Source: Actinomyces lilanjuaniae (GTDB lineage: Bacteria; Actinomycetota; Actinomycetes; Actinomycetales; Actinomycetaceae). Taken from it: a stretch of 64,000 bases of DNA. Position 1 is the stretch's first letter; every line of letters begins with the position of its first letter. The notes below the pieces were generated by a model. That model worked only from the letters and a program-made list of their open reading frames with translations. It did not search any database and was not told the origin of the DNA. Below, piece after piece: positions 9,826 through 17,656 of the stretch. A program made the position numbers and the translations under genes. The stretch covers positions 1,302,001 to 1,366,000 of the forward strand of contig NZ_CP032514.1 of assembly GCF_003606385.1 (NCBI RefSeq), in the 5' to 3' direction.

Positions 9826-9880
9826 CAACGGAAACGTCATAGGACAACAAAAGACACGTTGCCCTATGACGTTTCCGTTG
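9826..9880. promoter_or_regulatory. Perfect 18-bp inverted repeat upstream of malE
   Basis: The arms CAACGGAAACGTCATAGG (9826-9843) and its exact complement (9863-9880) enclose 19 bases. It lies in the 238-base gap between the GH13-like gene and malE, both on the minus strand. It could be an mRNA stem-loop setting relative expression of the two genes, or a pair of convergent operator half-sites (the GAAACGT core resembles LacI-family sites). There is no T run after it, so a simple terminator is less likely. The rest of 9680-9917 shows only the malE ribosome site. Confidence 0.6.
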
Positions 9881-9917
9881 CCTGGCTGTAGTCCTGGGGC
9901 TGTGGGACAACCACCCC

Positions 9918-11144
9918 CTAGGCCACGGTGGAGGCCTCGATCCAGGTGGTTGTCGCGGCAGGGACAAGGAGGCTTCCCTCGTCCTGACTCAGCGGGGAGG
10001 AGGCTAGAAGCACCCGTGCCTCCCGGGGCAGGACCACCGGGGCGCTGGAGGTGTTGACCAGGACCAGGACCCCGCGCACCAGGAAGGTGAGGGTCTGCTG
10101 GGGGCACCACTCCAGGCCGGAGACAAAGGCCAGCGGGGCGCCGGCCAGGTCGTTCTCGCGGCGCAGGTAGGCCGCGTGGCGCACCGTGGCCACGGGGGAG
10201 CCGAACTGGGACGCCTGCTGCTGCGCCTGCTGGCTGACCAGGTCGGCCAGCTCGAGGGGGGTGCCGGGCTTGTCCTGGTCCGCCAGGGCGATCTCGTCGC
10301 CCTGGCGCAGGTAGACGGAGCCTGGTAGTGCCAGCATCATGGTCTGTAGGGCGTTAGCCCGTCGCAGCCGCTCCTTCCGGGACGCGGAGTACCAGCGCCG
10401 CCCGTCTCCCGGGGCCATCTCTGCCAGTACGACGTGTGAGGGAAGGTAACGCCAGACAGGAGGTGCCTGGAACTGGTCGTGCTCGTTGAGGGACCGGCCG
10501 AGGTGGGAGGTCAGCGACGAGGCGTCCCAGCGCACCAGGGCAAGGTAGTCGTCACGGAGGTGGTGGACCCAGTCCTCCTGGAGGTGGTGGCGCAAGGAGT
10601 CAGGGTAGTCGGTGGAGACGTCTGCCCCGATGACTCCCTCGCTCACGTAGCGGCTCACCGTGTGCCGCAGGAGGGCGAAGTAGGAGCTCAGCACCTCCAG
10701 GTCGGTCGCCTGTCTCACCTCCGGGGGCACGATCATCCCCAGGTCGATGCCGTCGGCACCTGCTGCGAGGAAGGCCTCGGCACGGCGAAGCAGGTCCTCA
10801 CCCTCGGTCTCTTTACCAGTGACGATACGAGTGTCGTGCTGGACGTGCGGCCCGGTCACTGGGCCCAGGGCGCCGGAGACCCGTGCCAGGACGCGGATAC
10901 CACGCTGGTGGGCGCGCTCGGTGAAGCCGACGACGGCATCCGCCTCGGTGTCGGTGTCGACCAGGCTGGGGCGCACCAGTACCGTGTCCAGCCCAAGGGA
11001 GGCGACGTGGTCAAGGAGGGGGCCGGTACGCTCCAGGTCGGTAGCCCCCAGGGCGGGAGAGGCTAGCTCGTAGACCAGTGCCTGGCGCCACCACTGGCGC
11101 GGCCCGTCATAGGGCCGGTGGATGAGCGTCGTCGTAGTCGTCAC
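9918..11144 (-). CDS. Alpha-amylase-like (GH13) protein lacking recognisable catalytic residues
   Basis: 408 aa. The N-terminus WWRQALVYELASPALG and LDHVASLGLDTVLVRP align with the start of the barrel in oligo-1,6-glucosidases and alpha-glucosidases. A middle region (MMLALPGSVYLRQGDEIAL) matches the LPGxPxLYxGxE segment, and the C-terminus looks like the usual beta domain. The four catalytic regions are not intact: region I reads ARVSGALG instead of D-x-x-x-NH, the GxRxD nucleophile motif reads DGIDLG, and no NHD is seen. The protein is also about 150 residues shorter than active family members. It may be a non-catalytic sugar-binding or regulatory protein of the adjacent importer. The position upstream of malE supports a link to alpha-glucan use. 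Confidence 0.6.
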   Translation of the reverse strand: MTTTTTLIHRPYDGPRQWWRQALVYELASPALGATDLERTGPLLDHVASLGLDTVLVRPSLVDTDTEADAVVGFTERAHQRGIRVLARVSGALGPVTGPHVQHDTRIVTGKETEGEDLLRRAEAFLAAGADGIDLGMIVPPEVRQATDLEVLSSYFALLRHTVSRYVSEGVIGADVSTDYPDSLRHHLQEDWVHHLRDDYLALVRWDASSLTSHLGRSLNEHDQFQAPPVWRYLPSHVVLAEMAPGDGRRWYSASRKERLRRANALQTMMLALPGSVYLRQGDEIALADQDKPGTPLELADLVSQQAQQQASQFGSPVATVRHAAYLRRENDLAGAPLAFVSGLEWCPQQTLTFLVRGVLVLVNTSSAPVVLPREARVLLASSPLSQDEGSLLVPAATTTWIEASTVA

Positions 11145-11345
11145 CGCTGGCGTCTCCTTCGGTCCAGTTCCTCTGGTACAGGCGCGGCCTGGGGAAAGTC
11201 GAATGCCTGTCTGTTACGGTTCTGCGGAGCACAGCGAGATGCAACGTGCCGGTGCGACAGCGTGCCGGGGCGTGAGTGCCCGCTACGCCCCCGGGACCAC
11301 CGCGCCGCGGAACCCCGCCATCCTAGCCTGTCGCTGCGCTAGGTT

Positions 11346-12701
11346 GTGACCATGCCCGTTTGCCTGCCTCTCCCGGAGCCTTCTGAGCGGAACCTGCCAC
11401 AGCCGGACGGCGAGCCATACGGCAGCCGTACGGGCTACAGCACGCACGACGTCGAGAGGTACGTCCCCGAGTCAGCCAAGAACCCGCAGCGCACGCCCTT
11501 TGAGCGGGACCGAGCCCGGGTCCTGCACTCCTCGGCGCTGCGGCGTCTGGGAGCCAAGACGCAGGTCCTGGGCCCCGCTGCTGACGACTTCGTGCGTACC
11601 CGGCTGACCCACTCCCTGGAGGTGGCCCAGGTGGGGAGGGCACTGGGACAGGCCCTGGGCTGCGACCCGGACCTGGTGGACGCGGCCTGCCTCTCCCATG
11701 ACCTGGGGCACCCTCCATACGGGCACAACGGTGAGAAGGCTCTTGACCGTGTCGCGGACGGTATCGGGGGCTTCGAGGGCAACGCCCAGACTGTGAGGAT
11801 CCTCACCCGTCTTGAGCCTAAGGCCCTCGACCCTGCCGGGCGCCCGGTCGGCCTCAACCTCACACGTGCGAGCCTGGACGCCGTGGCCAAGTATCCCTGG
11901 GCCAAAGGGGCGGGACCGGACGAGGGACAGAACCACGACCGCACGTACCGGGTAAAGTTCGGTGTCTACGACTCGGACCTGGAGGTGTTCGACTGGATGC
12001 GTCAGGGCGTTCCTGGCACTCGCCGGTGCGTGGAGGCCCAGGTCATGGACCTCTCCGACGACGTCGCCTACTCTGTCCACGACGTGGAGGACGCTGTCGC
12101 GCTGGGCCGCATGGACCCTGCTCGTCTCCGTCGCCCGGGTGAGGTCGAGGAGCTGGTGGAGGACACGCGGACCTGGTACGGGACCGAGGTGAGCGCGGAC
12201 GCCCTGGGATCGGCCTGGGAGCGGTTGGTCTCGCAGCCGTACTGGATCGGCTCCTACAGCGGCTCGGTCGCGGACGCCGCACGCCTGAAGAACCTCACCA
12301 GCGAGCTCATCGGTCGTTTCGTGTCTGCCGTGGCCCAGGCCACCAGGGACGATGCAGGGCAGGGGCCGCTGACCCGGCACGAAGCCGATCTCGTCATCCC
12401 CCAGGACACCGCTGAGGAGATCCTCGTCCTCAAGGGGGCTGCGGTGCGCTACGTCATGGCCCCGCGGGAGCAGGAGCCGGTCTACCTGCGCCAGCGCACT
12501 ATTATCTTCGACCTGGCCGAGGTCCTTATGGAGGGTGACGGCAGCGTACTGGACCCGTCCCTGCGCCCCGCGTGGGAGGAGGCCGCTGACGACGCCGGGC
12601 GACTGCGTGTGGTGGTGGACCAGATCGCCTCCCTGACAGACACCTCCGCCCGGTCCTGGCACGCCCGTCTGTGCGGCATGTTCTCCGAGGTACCGGCCTG
12701 A
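11346..12701 (+). CDS. dgt: Deoxyguanosinetriphosphate triphosphohydrolase-like protein
   Basis: HD-superfamily dNTPase of 451 aa that hydrolyses dGTP or other dNTPs to nucleoside and triphosphate. The N-terminal RDRARVLHSSALRRLGAKTQV is the family signature. Metal ligands are seen in THSLEVAQVGR and CLSHDLGHPPYGHNGE, and a later MDLSDDVAYSVHDVEDA supplies the remaining Asp. The GTG at 11346 gives an additional two residues before an ATG at 11352; either may start the protein. Primase follows 101 bases downstream on the same strand, an order common in actinobacteria. Confidence 0.93.
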   Translation: MTMPVCLPLPEPSERNLPQPDGEPYGSRTGYSTHDVERYVPESAKNPQRTPFERDRARVLHSSALRRLGAKTQVLGPAADDFVRTRLTHSLEVAQVGRALGQALGCDPDLVDAACLSHDLGHPPYGHNGEKALDRVADGIGGFEGNAQTVRILTRLEPKALDPAGRPVGLNLTRASLDAVAKYPWAKGAGPDEGQNHDRTYRVKFGVYDSDLEVFDWMRQGVPGTRRCVEAQVMDLSDDVAYSVHDVEDAVALGRMDPARLRRPGEVEELVEDTRTWYGTEVSADALGSAWERLVSQPYWIGSYSGSVADAARLKNLTSELIGRFVSAVAQATRDDAGQGPLTRHEADLVIPQDTAEEILVLKGAAVRYVMAPREQEPVYLRQRTIIFDLAEVLMEGDGSVLDPSLRPAWEEAADDAGRLRVVVDQIASLTDTSARSWHARLCGMFSEVPA

Positions 12702-12802
12702 GGCCCGGTGTCCGGCCGGTCTGCTCCCGGCCGGACCTCCACGCCTCCACATGACGGGCGGGGTAAGGGCGGGGACGCCGTCGGCTCGCCTACGATGTCC
12801 TC

Positions 12803-14829
12803 GTGGCAGGACTGATCAGGCGCGAGGACATCGACACCGTGCGGGAGCGCGCCAGGATTGAGGACGTCGTCGGGGAGCAGGTGACCCTCAGGAGCGCTGG
12901 GGTGGGCTCGCTCAAGGGCCTGTGCCCGTTCCACGACGAGCGGACTCCTTCCTTCCACGTGCGTCCCCAGCTGGGCTACTGGCACTGCTTCGGCTGTGGT
13001 GAGGGCGGGGACGTCATCACCTTCGTCCAGAGGATCAACCACCTGGGCTTCGCCGAGGCCGTGGAGTACCTGGCGGACCGGTACGGGGTCCAGCTGCGCT
13101 ACGAGGAGGGGGGACAGGTACGTCGGGGTGTGGAGCCTGGGACCCGACAGCGCCTCATGGATGCCAACCGTCTGGCAGAGTCCTGGTTCCAGGACCAGCT
13201 GGCGACTGCTGAGGCCCAGGTAGCGCGTGACTTCCTCACCTCGCGTGGTTTTGACCGCCGTGCTGCGACACACTTCGGGGTTGGCTACGCCCCGGCCGGG
13301 TGGGACAACCTGGCCCGTCACCTGCGTGCAGCCGGCTATACCGAGGCTGAGCTGGTGGACTCCGGCCTGTGCAGCCGCGGCGGTCAGGACGGCTCCCGCG
13401 TCTACGACCGTTTCCGGGGCAGGCTCGTGTGGCCCGTCCGCGACATCACCGGGGCCACGGTGGGCTTCGGCGCCCGGCGTCTGTCCGAGGACGACCAGGG
13501 ACCCAAGTACCTCAACACCCCTGAGACCGCCGTGTTCCACAAGAGCCAGGTGCTCTACGGCCTTGACCTGGCCAGGCGAGAGGTGGCGAGGTCTCACCAG
13601 ATTGTCGTGGTCGAGGGCTACACCGACGTCATGGCCGCCCACCTGTCCGGGGTGAGGACCGCCGTGGCCACCTGTGGTACGGCCTTCGGCGCCGACCACG
13701 TCCGCACGGTGCGTCGCCTGCTAGGCGATATCGACGACCCGGCCGCCGGTGTCGTGACCGGCCAGGGGCGTGCCGCCCGTGGAGGTGAGGTGATCTTCAC
13801 TTTCGACGGTGATGCGGCCGGACAGAAGGCGGCACTTCGTGCCTACGCTGAGGACCAGCGCTTCGCCACCCAGACCTTTGTTGCCGTGGACCCGGAGGGG
13901 GCAGACCCCTGCGACCTGCGTATGCGCGAGGGCGACCAGGGTATTCCACGCCTGCTGGCGCGCAGGGTGCCCTTGTTCGAGTTTGTGATCCGGGCTTCGC
14001 TGGCTGACCTCAACCTGGATCTTCCCGAGGCCCGGATCAGGGGCTGCGTGCGGCCGCTCCCGTGGTCGCGGGTATCCGGGACCGTGCGCTGCGGCGTGAG
14101 TACACGCGGAGGCTGGCAGGATGGCTGGGACTGCCCGACGGCGAGGTGGTTCATGCTGTCCAGGCGGCGGAGAGGCAGCGGCCGCCCGGGAGCACCCACC
14201 GGCAGTGGCGCGCCGACGGCCAGCAGGCTCACGCACCAGCATCGTCCCGTGACGCCGCGTCCTTTGGCCGGGGGCTGCCGCCAGTTAGCGACCCTGTGGA
14301 GCGTCTTGAGCGAGAGGCCCTGGCGCTCATTATTCAGCAGCCTCAGGCCGCAGCCGGTGCCGGTGCCGACGACATCGGTGCGGACTCCTTCAGCCAGCTC
14401 ACCCATAAGGCCGTCTACGAGGCAGTGGCGGCCGCGGGCGGGACTGCTGAGGTCCTGGCGCTGGAGGAGCGGGCTCGGCAGGCGGGAGCGGCGGCTGGGC
14501 AGGCGGCCCACCGTGCTACGCTGCGCTGGATCGAGCAGGTTCGGGCCGGCGCTGTGGGACTTGTCGATGCCGCGCTCACCGAGCTGGCAGTAGTGCCGTT
14601 GCCTCTGCCCACGGTGCGGGGCAAGGACGGTGAGGTGGACTCCTACGCCCTTCAGCGTTACGCCAGGGAAGTTCTCGGCTCGGTCGAGGTGATGGGGATC
14701 AACCGGCGGCTGGCCGAGCTGCGCTCGCGGCACCGTCGCCTGTCGGTCGATCAGGAGGGCTACCGGGAGGTCCTTACCGAGATCACGTCTCTGGAGCAGC
14801 GGCGTATGCAGGTGCGGCGAGGCTCGTAG
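12803..14829 (+). CDS. dnaG: DNA primase, reading frame interrupted once
   Basis: Synthesises RNA primers at the replication fork. From GTG 12803 the zinc-binding domain is clear ([12 protein letters not shown] ... [11 protein letters not shown], one His and three Cys). The RNA polymerase core follows, with FGARRL and Toprim motifs [11 protein letters not shown] and [11 protein letters not shown], and then a helicase-binding domain at the C-terminus ending in [12 protein letters not shown]. The frame shifts in the GGGG run at 14040-14043. One more G gives a continuous [21 protein letters not shown] and the normal length of about 675 aa. Because primase is essential, I read the break as a missing base, not a pseudogene. 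Confidence 0.9.
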
Positions 14830-14856
14830 GCGTCGGTCACGACACGGCAACGGGCT

Positions 14857-14893
14857 TGACGGGGAGGCGGACTGGACGGTCTTCCTCCCGTCA
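14857..14893 (+). terminator. Likely terminator hairpin after dnaG
   Basis: An inverted repeat pairs TGACGGGGAGG (14857-14867) with CCTCCCGTCA (14884-14893), one G bulged, about 16 bases of loop, and an A/T-rich stretch after it. It lies 30 bases past the dnaG stop. Confidence 0.5.
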
Positions 14894-14991
14894 GGCATAA
14901 TTTGAGCGCACGCCGCGCAGCCACAAGCGTATCCGTGTTGGTCGAGACCGTTGGGGAAGGCGAATCTCGAACCAACAAGGAGGCGTTACTT

Positions 14992-15492
14992 ATGGTCGGT
15001 GCCTACACCCGCGGTGTTCTTTTCGTGCACTCTGCGCCTAGGGCACTGTGCCCCCATGTCGAGTGGGCAGCGGCTGAGGTCATTGGGTCACGAGTGCACC
15101 TGGACTGGACGGAGCAGCCTGCCGCCCCGGGCATGATGCGTGCCGAGACAAGCTGGGTTGGCCCAGTAGGCACAGGGACGACCCTCACGTCGGCACTGCG
15201 AGGCTGGGCGAACCTGCGCTATGAGGTGACAGAGGAGGCCAGCGCGGGGACGGATGGCGGACGCTGGTCGCACACGCCCGACCTGGGGATCTTTCACGCC
15301 CAGACCGACGTTCACGGCAACGTCGTGGTGCCGGAGGACCGAATCCGTGCCGCCCTGATCCATGCGGCTGACCCTGAGCGCATGCGTCGCGAGCTGGACC
15401 TGGCCCTGGGCCAGGCCTGGGACGACGAGCTGGAGCCCTTCCGCTACGCCGGGGCGGGTGCTCCGGTGCGCTGGCTGCACCGCGTGGGCTGA
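14992..15492 (+). CDS. DUF3145 family protein
   Basis: Conserved actinobacterial protein, 166 aa from ATG 14992, which has AAGGAGG upstream; the longer reading from 14902 lacks a ribosome site. Recognisable family stretches are GVLFVHSAPRALCPHVEWA, LDWTEQPAAPG, SALRGWANLRYEVTEEAS and the C-terminal LGQAWDDELEPFRYAGAGAPVRWLH. There is no signal peptide or membrane segment, so it is cytoplasmic. Its biochemical role is unknown. It converges on def with a small 6-bp hairpin (15511-15531) between them. Confidence 0.85.
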   Translation: MVGAYTRGVLFVHSAPRALCPHVEWAAAEVIGSRVHLDWTEQPAAPGMMRAETSWVGPVGTGTTLTSALRGWANLRYEVTEEASAGTDGGRWSHTPDLGIFHAQTDVHGNVVVPEDRIRAALIHAADPERMRRELDLALGQAWDDELEPFRYAGAGAPVRWLHRVG

Positions 15493-15566
15493 CCTCTGGC
15501 GGCTGCTAGCGGTTCCTTCCTAGTTGGAACCGGGGCAGTGCGACTGGGACGAAGGAGGCGGGGTGC

Positions 15567-16058
15567 CTAGAGTCCCTGAGCGCGGAGCTCCTTCATGGCC
15601 TGCGCCCGGTTCTTGCGGTCCAGACGGTCCAGGTAGAGGTGACCGTCCAGGTGGTCCAGCTCGTGCTGGATGCATCGGGCCATGAGCTCCTCGCCCTCCA
15701 CCACAACCTTCTGGCCGTCCAGGTCAACACCCTCAGCCTTGGCATACCAGGCACGCCGGGTGGGGTACCACAGGCCGGGCACGGACAGGCACCCCTCCTC
15801 GCCATCCTGGTCCTTGTCCTGCGAGATCTCGACGAGCTGAGGGTTGAGGACATAGCCGATGTCCCCCTCGATGTTCCAGGAGAATGCCCTCAAGCTGACA
15901 CCGATCTGGTTGGCTGCCAGGCCTGCGCGCCCGTCCGCGTCGACGGTCTCCAGCAGGTCCTCCACCAGGGACCTCACTGGCGCGTTAAAGTCAGTGATCC
16001 AGTCACACTGGGTGCGTAGCACAGGGTCGCCGATCAGGCGGATGTCGCGGTAAGCCAT
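15567..16058 (-). CDS. def: Peptide deformylase
   Basis: Metalloenzyme that removes the formyl group from nascent protein N-termini. 163 aa from the ATG at 16058; an in-frame upstream ATG would add nine residues, but the downstream start matches the family. All three motifs are intact: [11 protein letters not shown] (usual GxGLAAxQ), EEGCLSVPG with the metal-binding Cys at about 90, and QHELDHLDG with both metal-binding His (about 132 and 136) and the catalytic Glu. It is the last intact chromosomal gene before the prophage. Confidence 0.96.
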   Translation of the reverse strand: MAYRDIRLIGDPVLRTQCDWITDFNAPVRSLVEDLLETVDADGRAGLAANQIGVSLRAFSWNIEGDIGYVLNPQLVEISQDKDQDGEEGCLSVPGLWYPTRRAWYAKAEGVDLDGQKVVVEGEELMARCIQHELDHLDGHLYLDRLDRKNRAQAMKELRAQGL

Positions 16059-16313
16059 GGGCACATCCTCGCACGACTCCGGCACGGTCCCGTATCCGGC
16101 GGGCTTTGGTACCTGGTCGGGCCGACGGACGCTGCCCGTGGGGTGAAAGTGAAGAGCGTGTCAGCCTAAGACGCCTTGGCGCGGCGTCCCTGTGCCCGAG
16201 ACGCGTTACGCGACGTCGTTGCCGCATAACTGCGTGCCTGCTGCTGGAGGGCAGACCCTGCCACGACTTGTGGTTGGCTGGAAGTCGCGCGCGCAGTTCT
16301 GCCTGCGCAACTA
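16059..16313. other. Non-coding scar between def and the repressor fragment
   Basis: I see no credible gene in this stretch. It joins chromosomal sequence upstream of def to a fragment of a phage repressor gene at 16314, and so probably contains the deletion junction of an earlier integrated element. A def promoter should also lie here. Confidence 0.4.
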
Positions 16314-16571
16314 GCCAGGCCGCGCAAGATCGTCCTCAACGCGTGGGGCCTGGCCACCGGTGTGCCGGTGCAGTGGCTGGAGACGGGGGAGGAGCCGGTT
16401 CCCGCCCCCGGGGACGACGGAGCCCCGGCCGGTGCGGGCCGGGGCTCGGGCGGGCTCCCGCGGCTGGACTCGAACCAGCAACCGTCCGGTTGCCACACAG
16501 GAGTCATCAGGGCTATCCCCAGACTCGTCCCGCTGCCCGGACGGGCCGCCCCGCTGCCCGCCGCAGCCTGA
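16314..16571 (+). pseudogene. 3' fragment of a phage repressor gene joined to the viral-form C-terminal extension
   Basis: Bases 16314-16488 match 57865-58039 at the other end of the prophage over 175 bp with about a dozen differences, in the same reading frame (RKIVLNAWGLATGVP, VQWLETGEEP, LPRLDSNQQPS). The helix-turn-helix half is missing. To the right of the att core the frame continues for 27 more codons and ends in LPAAA at 16569-16571. The left part is therefore the remnant of another phage's repressor. The part right of 16488 is what this phage's own repressor would use as its C-terminus when excised. Confidence 0.75.
16449..16488. other. attL core (40 bp)
   Basis: Identical to 58000-58039. 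It copies the 3' part of tRNA-Asn (acceptor, T arm and part of the variable region). Identity ends at 16489 (G here, A at 58040), where phage sequence takes over. It is not a working tRNA because the 5' half is absent. Confidence 0.88.
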
Positions 16572-16749
16572 CCGATACCTAGGTCTCATGAGCGCCACAA
16601 TCTCCCAAAGTCACACACGCACCAGCAGACACAGGGGTAGCACTACAGGTGAGCGCCGGACGCCTCCCCGCAGGCCCCGGGTGCCGCACCTCAGAGTCGT
16701 GGGAGGCACGGACGTCCCCGGTCCCGCAGCGGGAGACCAGGAGACACCC

Positions 16750-17538
16750 ATGACCACCTGGACCGAGGCCATCGAGGCATGGACCACCGCCATGAGAGCC
16801 GCCGGACGGTCCCCGGGCACCATCCGCGTCTACACCAACCACATGCGCCGCGTACAGGAAGCCGTACCCGCAGGCCCAGCCCAGGCCACCACCGCAGACC
16901 TACGACGCGTCCTCGCCGAGGGCGCCTGGGCGCCCGAGACAAGGAAGTCCGTACGCTCAGCCATCACCAGCTTCTACAAGTGGCTGGCCGACGAAGGCCT
17001 CACCGACAAGGACCCCTCCACGCGCCTGCCCTCCGTCTCCGTGCCAACCGCAGTAGCCCGCCCCACCCCGGAGGACGTCGTCACCCACGCCCTGGAGACC
17101 GCCGACCCGAGAGTACGCGCCATGATCATGCTCGGCGCCTACGCAGGACTCAGGTGCGCCGAGATAGCCACCGTCCACTCCACCAACTGGGACGGACAGG
17201 GCCTCTACGTCACCGGCAAGGGCGGCAGGCAGCGCTACGTGCCCGTCGTCCGAGACGACCTGCGCGCACTCCTGCACCAGGCCCAGGGCTGGCTCTTCCC
17301 CGGGAAGGTGGACGGCCACATCAGCCCCGGCTGGGTCTGCAAGCTCGTTAGCCGAGCCCTCCCACCAGGGTGGACCGCCCACACCCTGCGCCACCGCTGC
17401 GCCACCAAGATGTTCGCAGGCACCCGCGACCTCCTGTCCGTGGGCGCCGTCCTGGGCCACGCCCGCCCCGAGACCACCCAGCGCTACGTCCGCCTGCCCG
17501 ACGACGCCCTGCGCAACGCCGTCACCGCAGCCGCATAG
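16750..17538 (+). CDS. int: Phage tyrosine integrase
   Basis: Catalyses recombination between attP and the tRNA-Asn attB. 262 aa from ATG 16750, chosen because AGGAGA sits 8 bases upstream and the protein then begins with the usual SAM-like core-binding domain; the frame is open further upstream but only through the att region. The catalytic set is complete: R135 (AGLRCAEIA), K157 (TGKGGRQRY), H211 and R214 (HTLRHR), H237 (LGHARPE), Y246 (TQRYVRL). It is short for a phage integrase, with no obvious arm-binding domain. The C-terminus is AVTAAA, a possible protease-recognition tail. It lies directly inside attL on the same strand as the repressor reading frame. Confidence 0.93.
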   Translation: MTTWTEAIEAWTTAMRAAGRSPGTIRVYTNHMRRVQEAVPAGPAQATTADLRRVLAEGAWAPETRKSVRSAITSFYKWLADEGLTDKDPSTRLPSVSVPTAVARPTPEDVVTHALETADPRVRAMIMLGAYAGLRCAEIATVHSTNWDGQGLYVTGKGGRQRYVPVVRDDLRALLHQAQGWLFPGKVDGHISPGWVCKLVSRALPPGWTAHTLRHRCATKMFAGTRDLLSVGAVLGHARPETTQRYVRLPDDALRNAVTAAA

Positions 17539-17656
17539 CAGCGCATACCCCTGCCCCGTTGCAGGACGATTACAGACCACACATACGGTCACGCGCCGCC
17601 TCGCGTGGTGGCAGGCTTCTCACGCCAAGATCCCTAACTTCCACAGCGAGGCCGCC

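Noticed and set aside
11472..13699. Two long minus-strand frames opposite dgt and dnaG
   Set aside because: Both lie antisense to well-conserved enzymes and show no coherent domain.
14040..14043. Programmed frameshift in dnaG
   Set aside because: A run of four G without a downstream structure, and the same one-base deficit occurs in unrelated genes; sequence error is simpler.
16449..16488. Second tRNA-Asn gene at the left end
   Set aside because: Only the 3' part of the tRNA is present; it is the att core and cannot fold into a tRNA.
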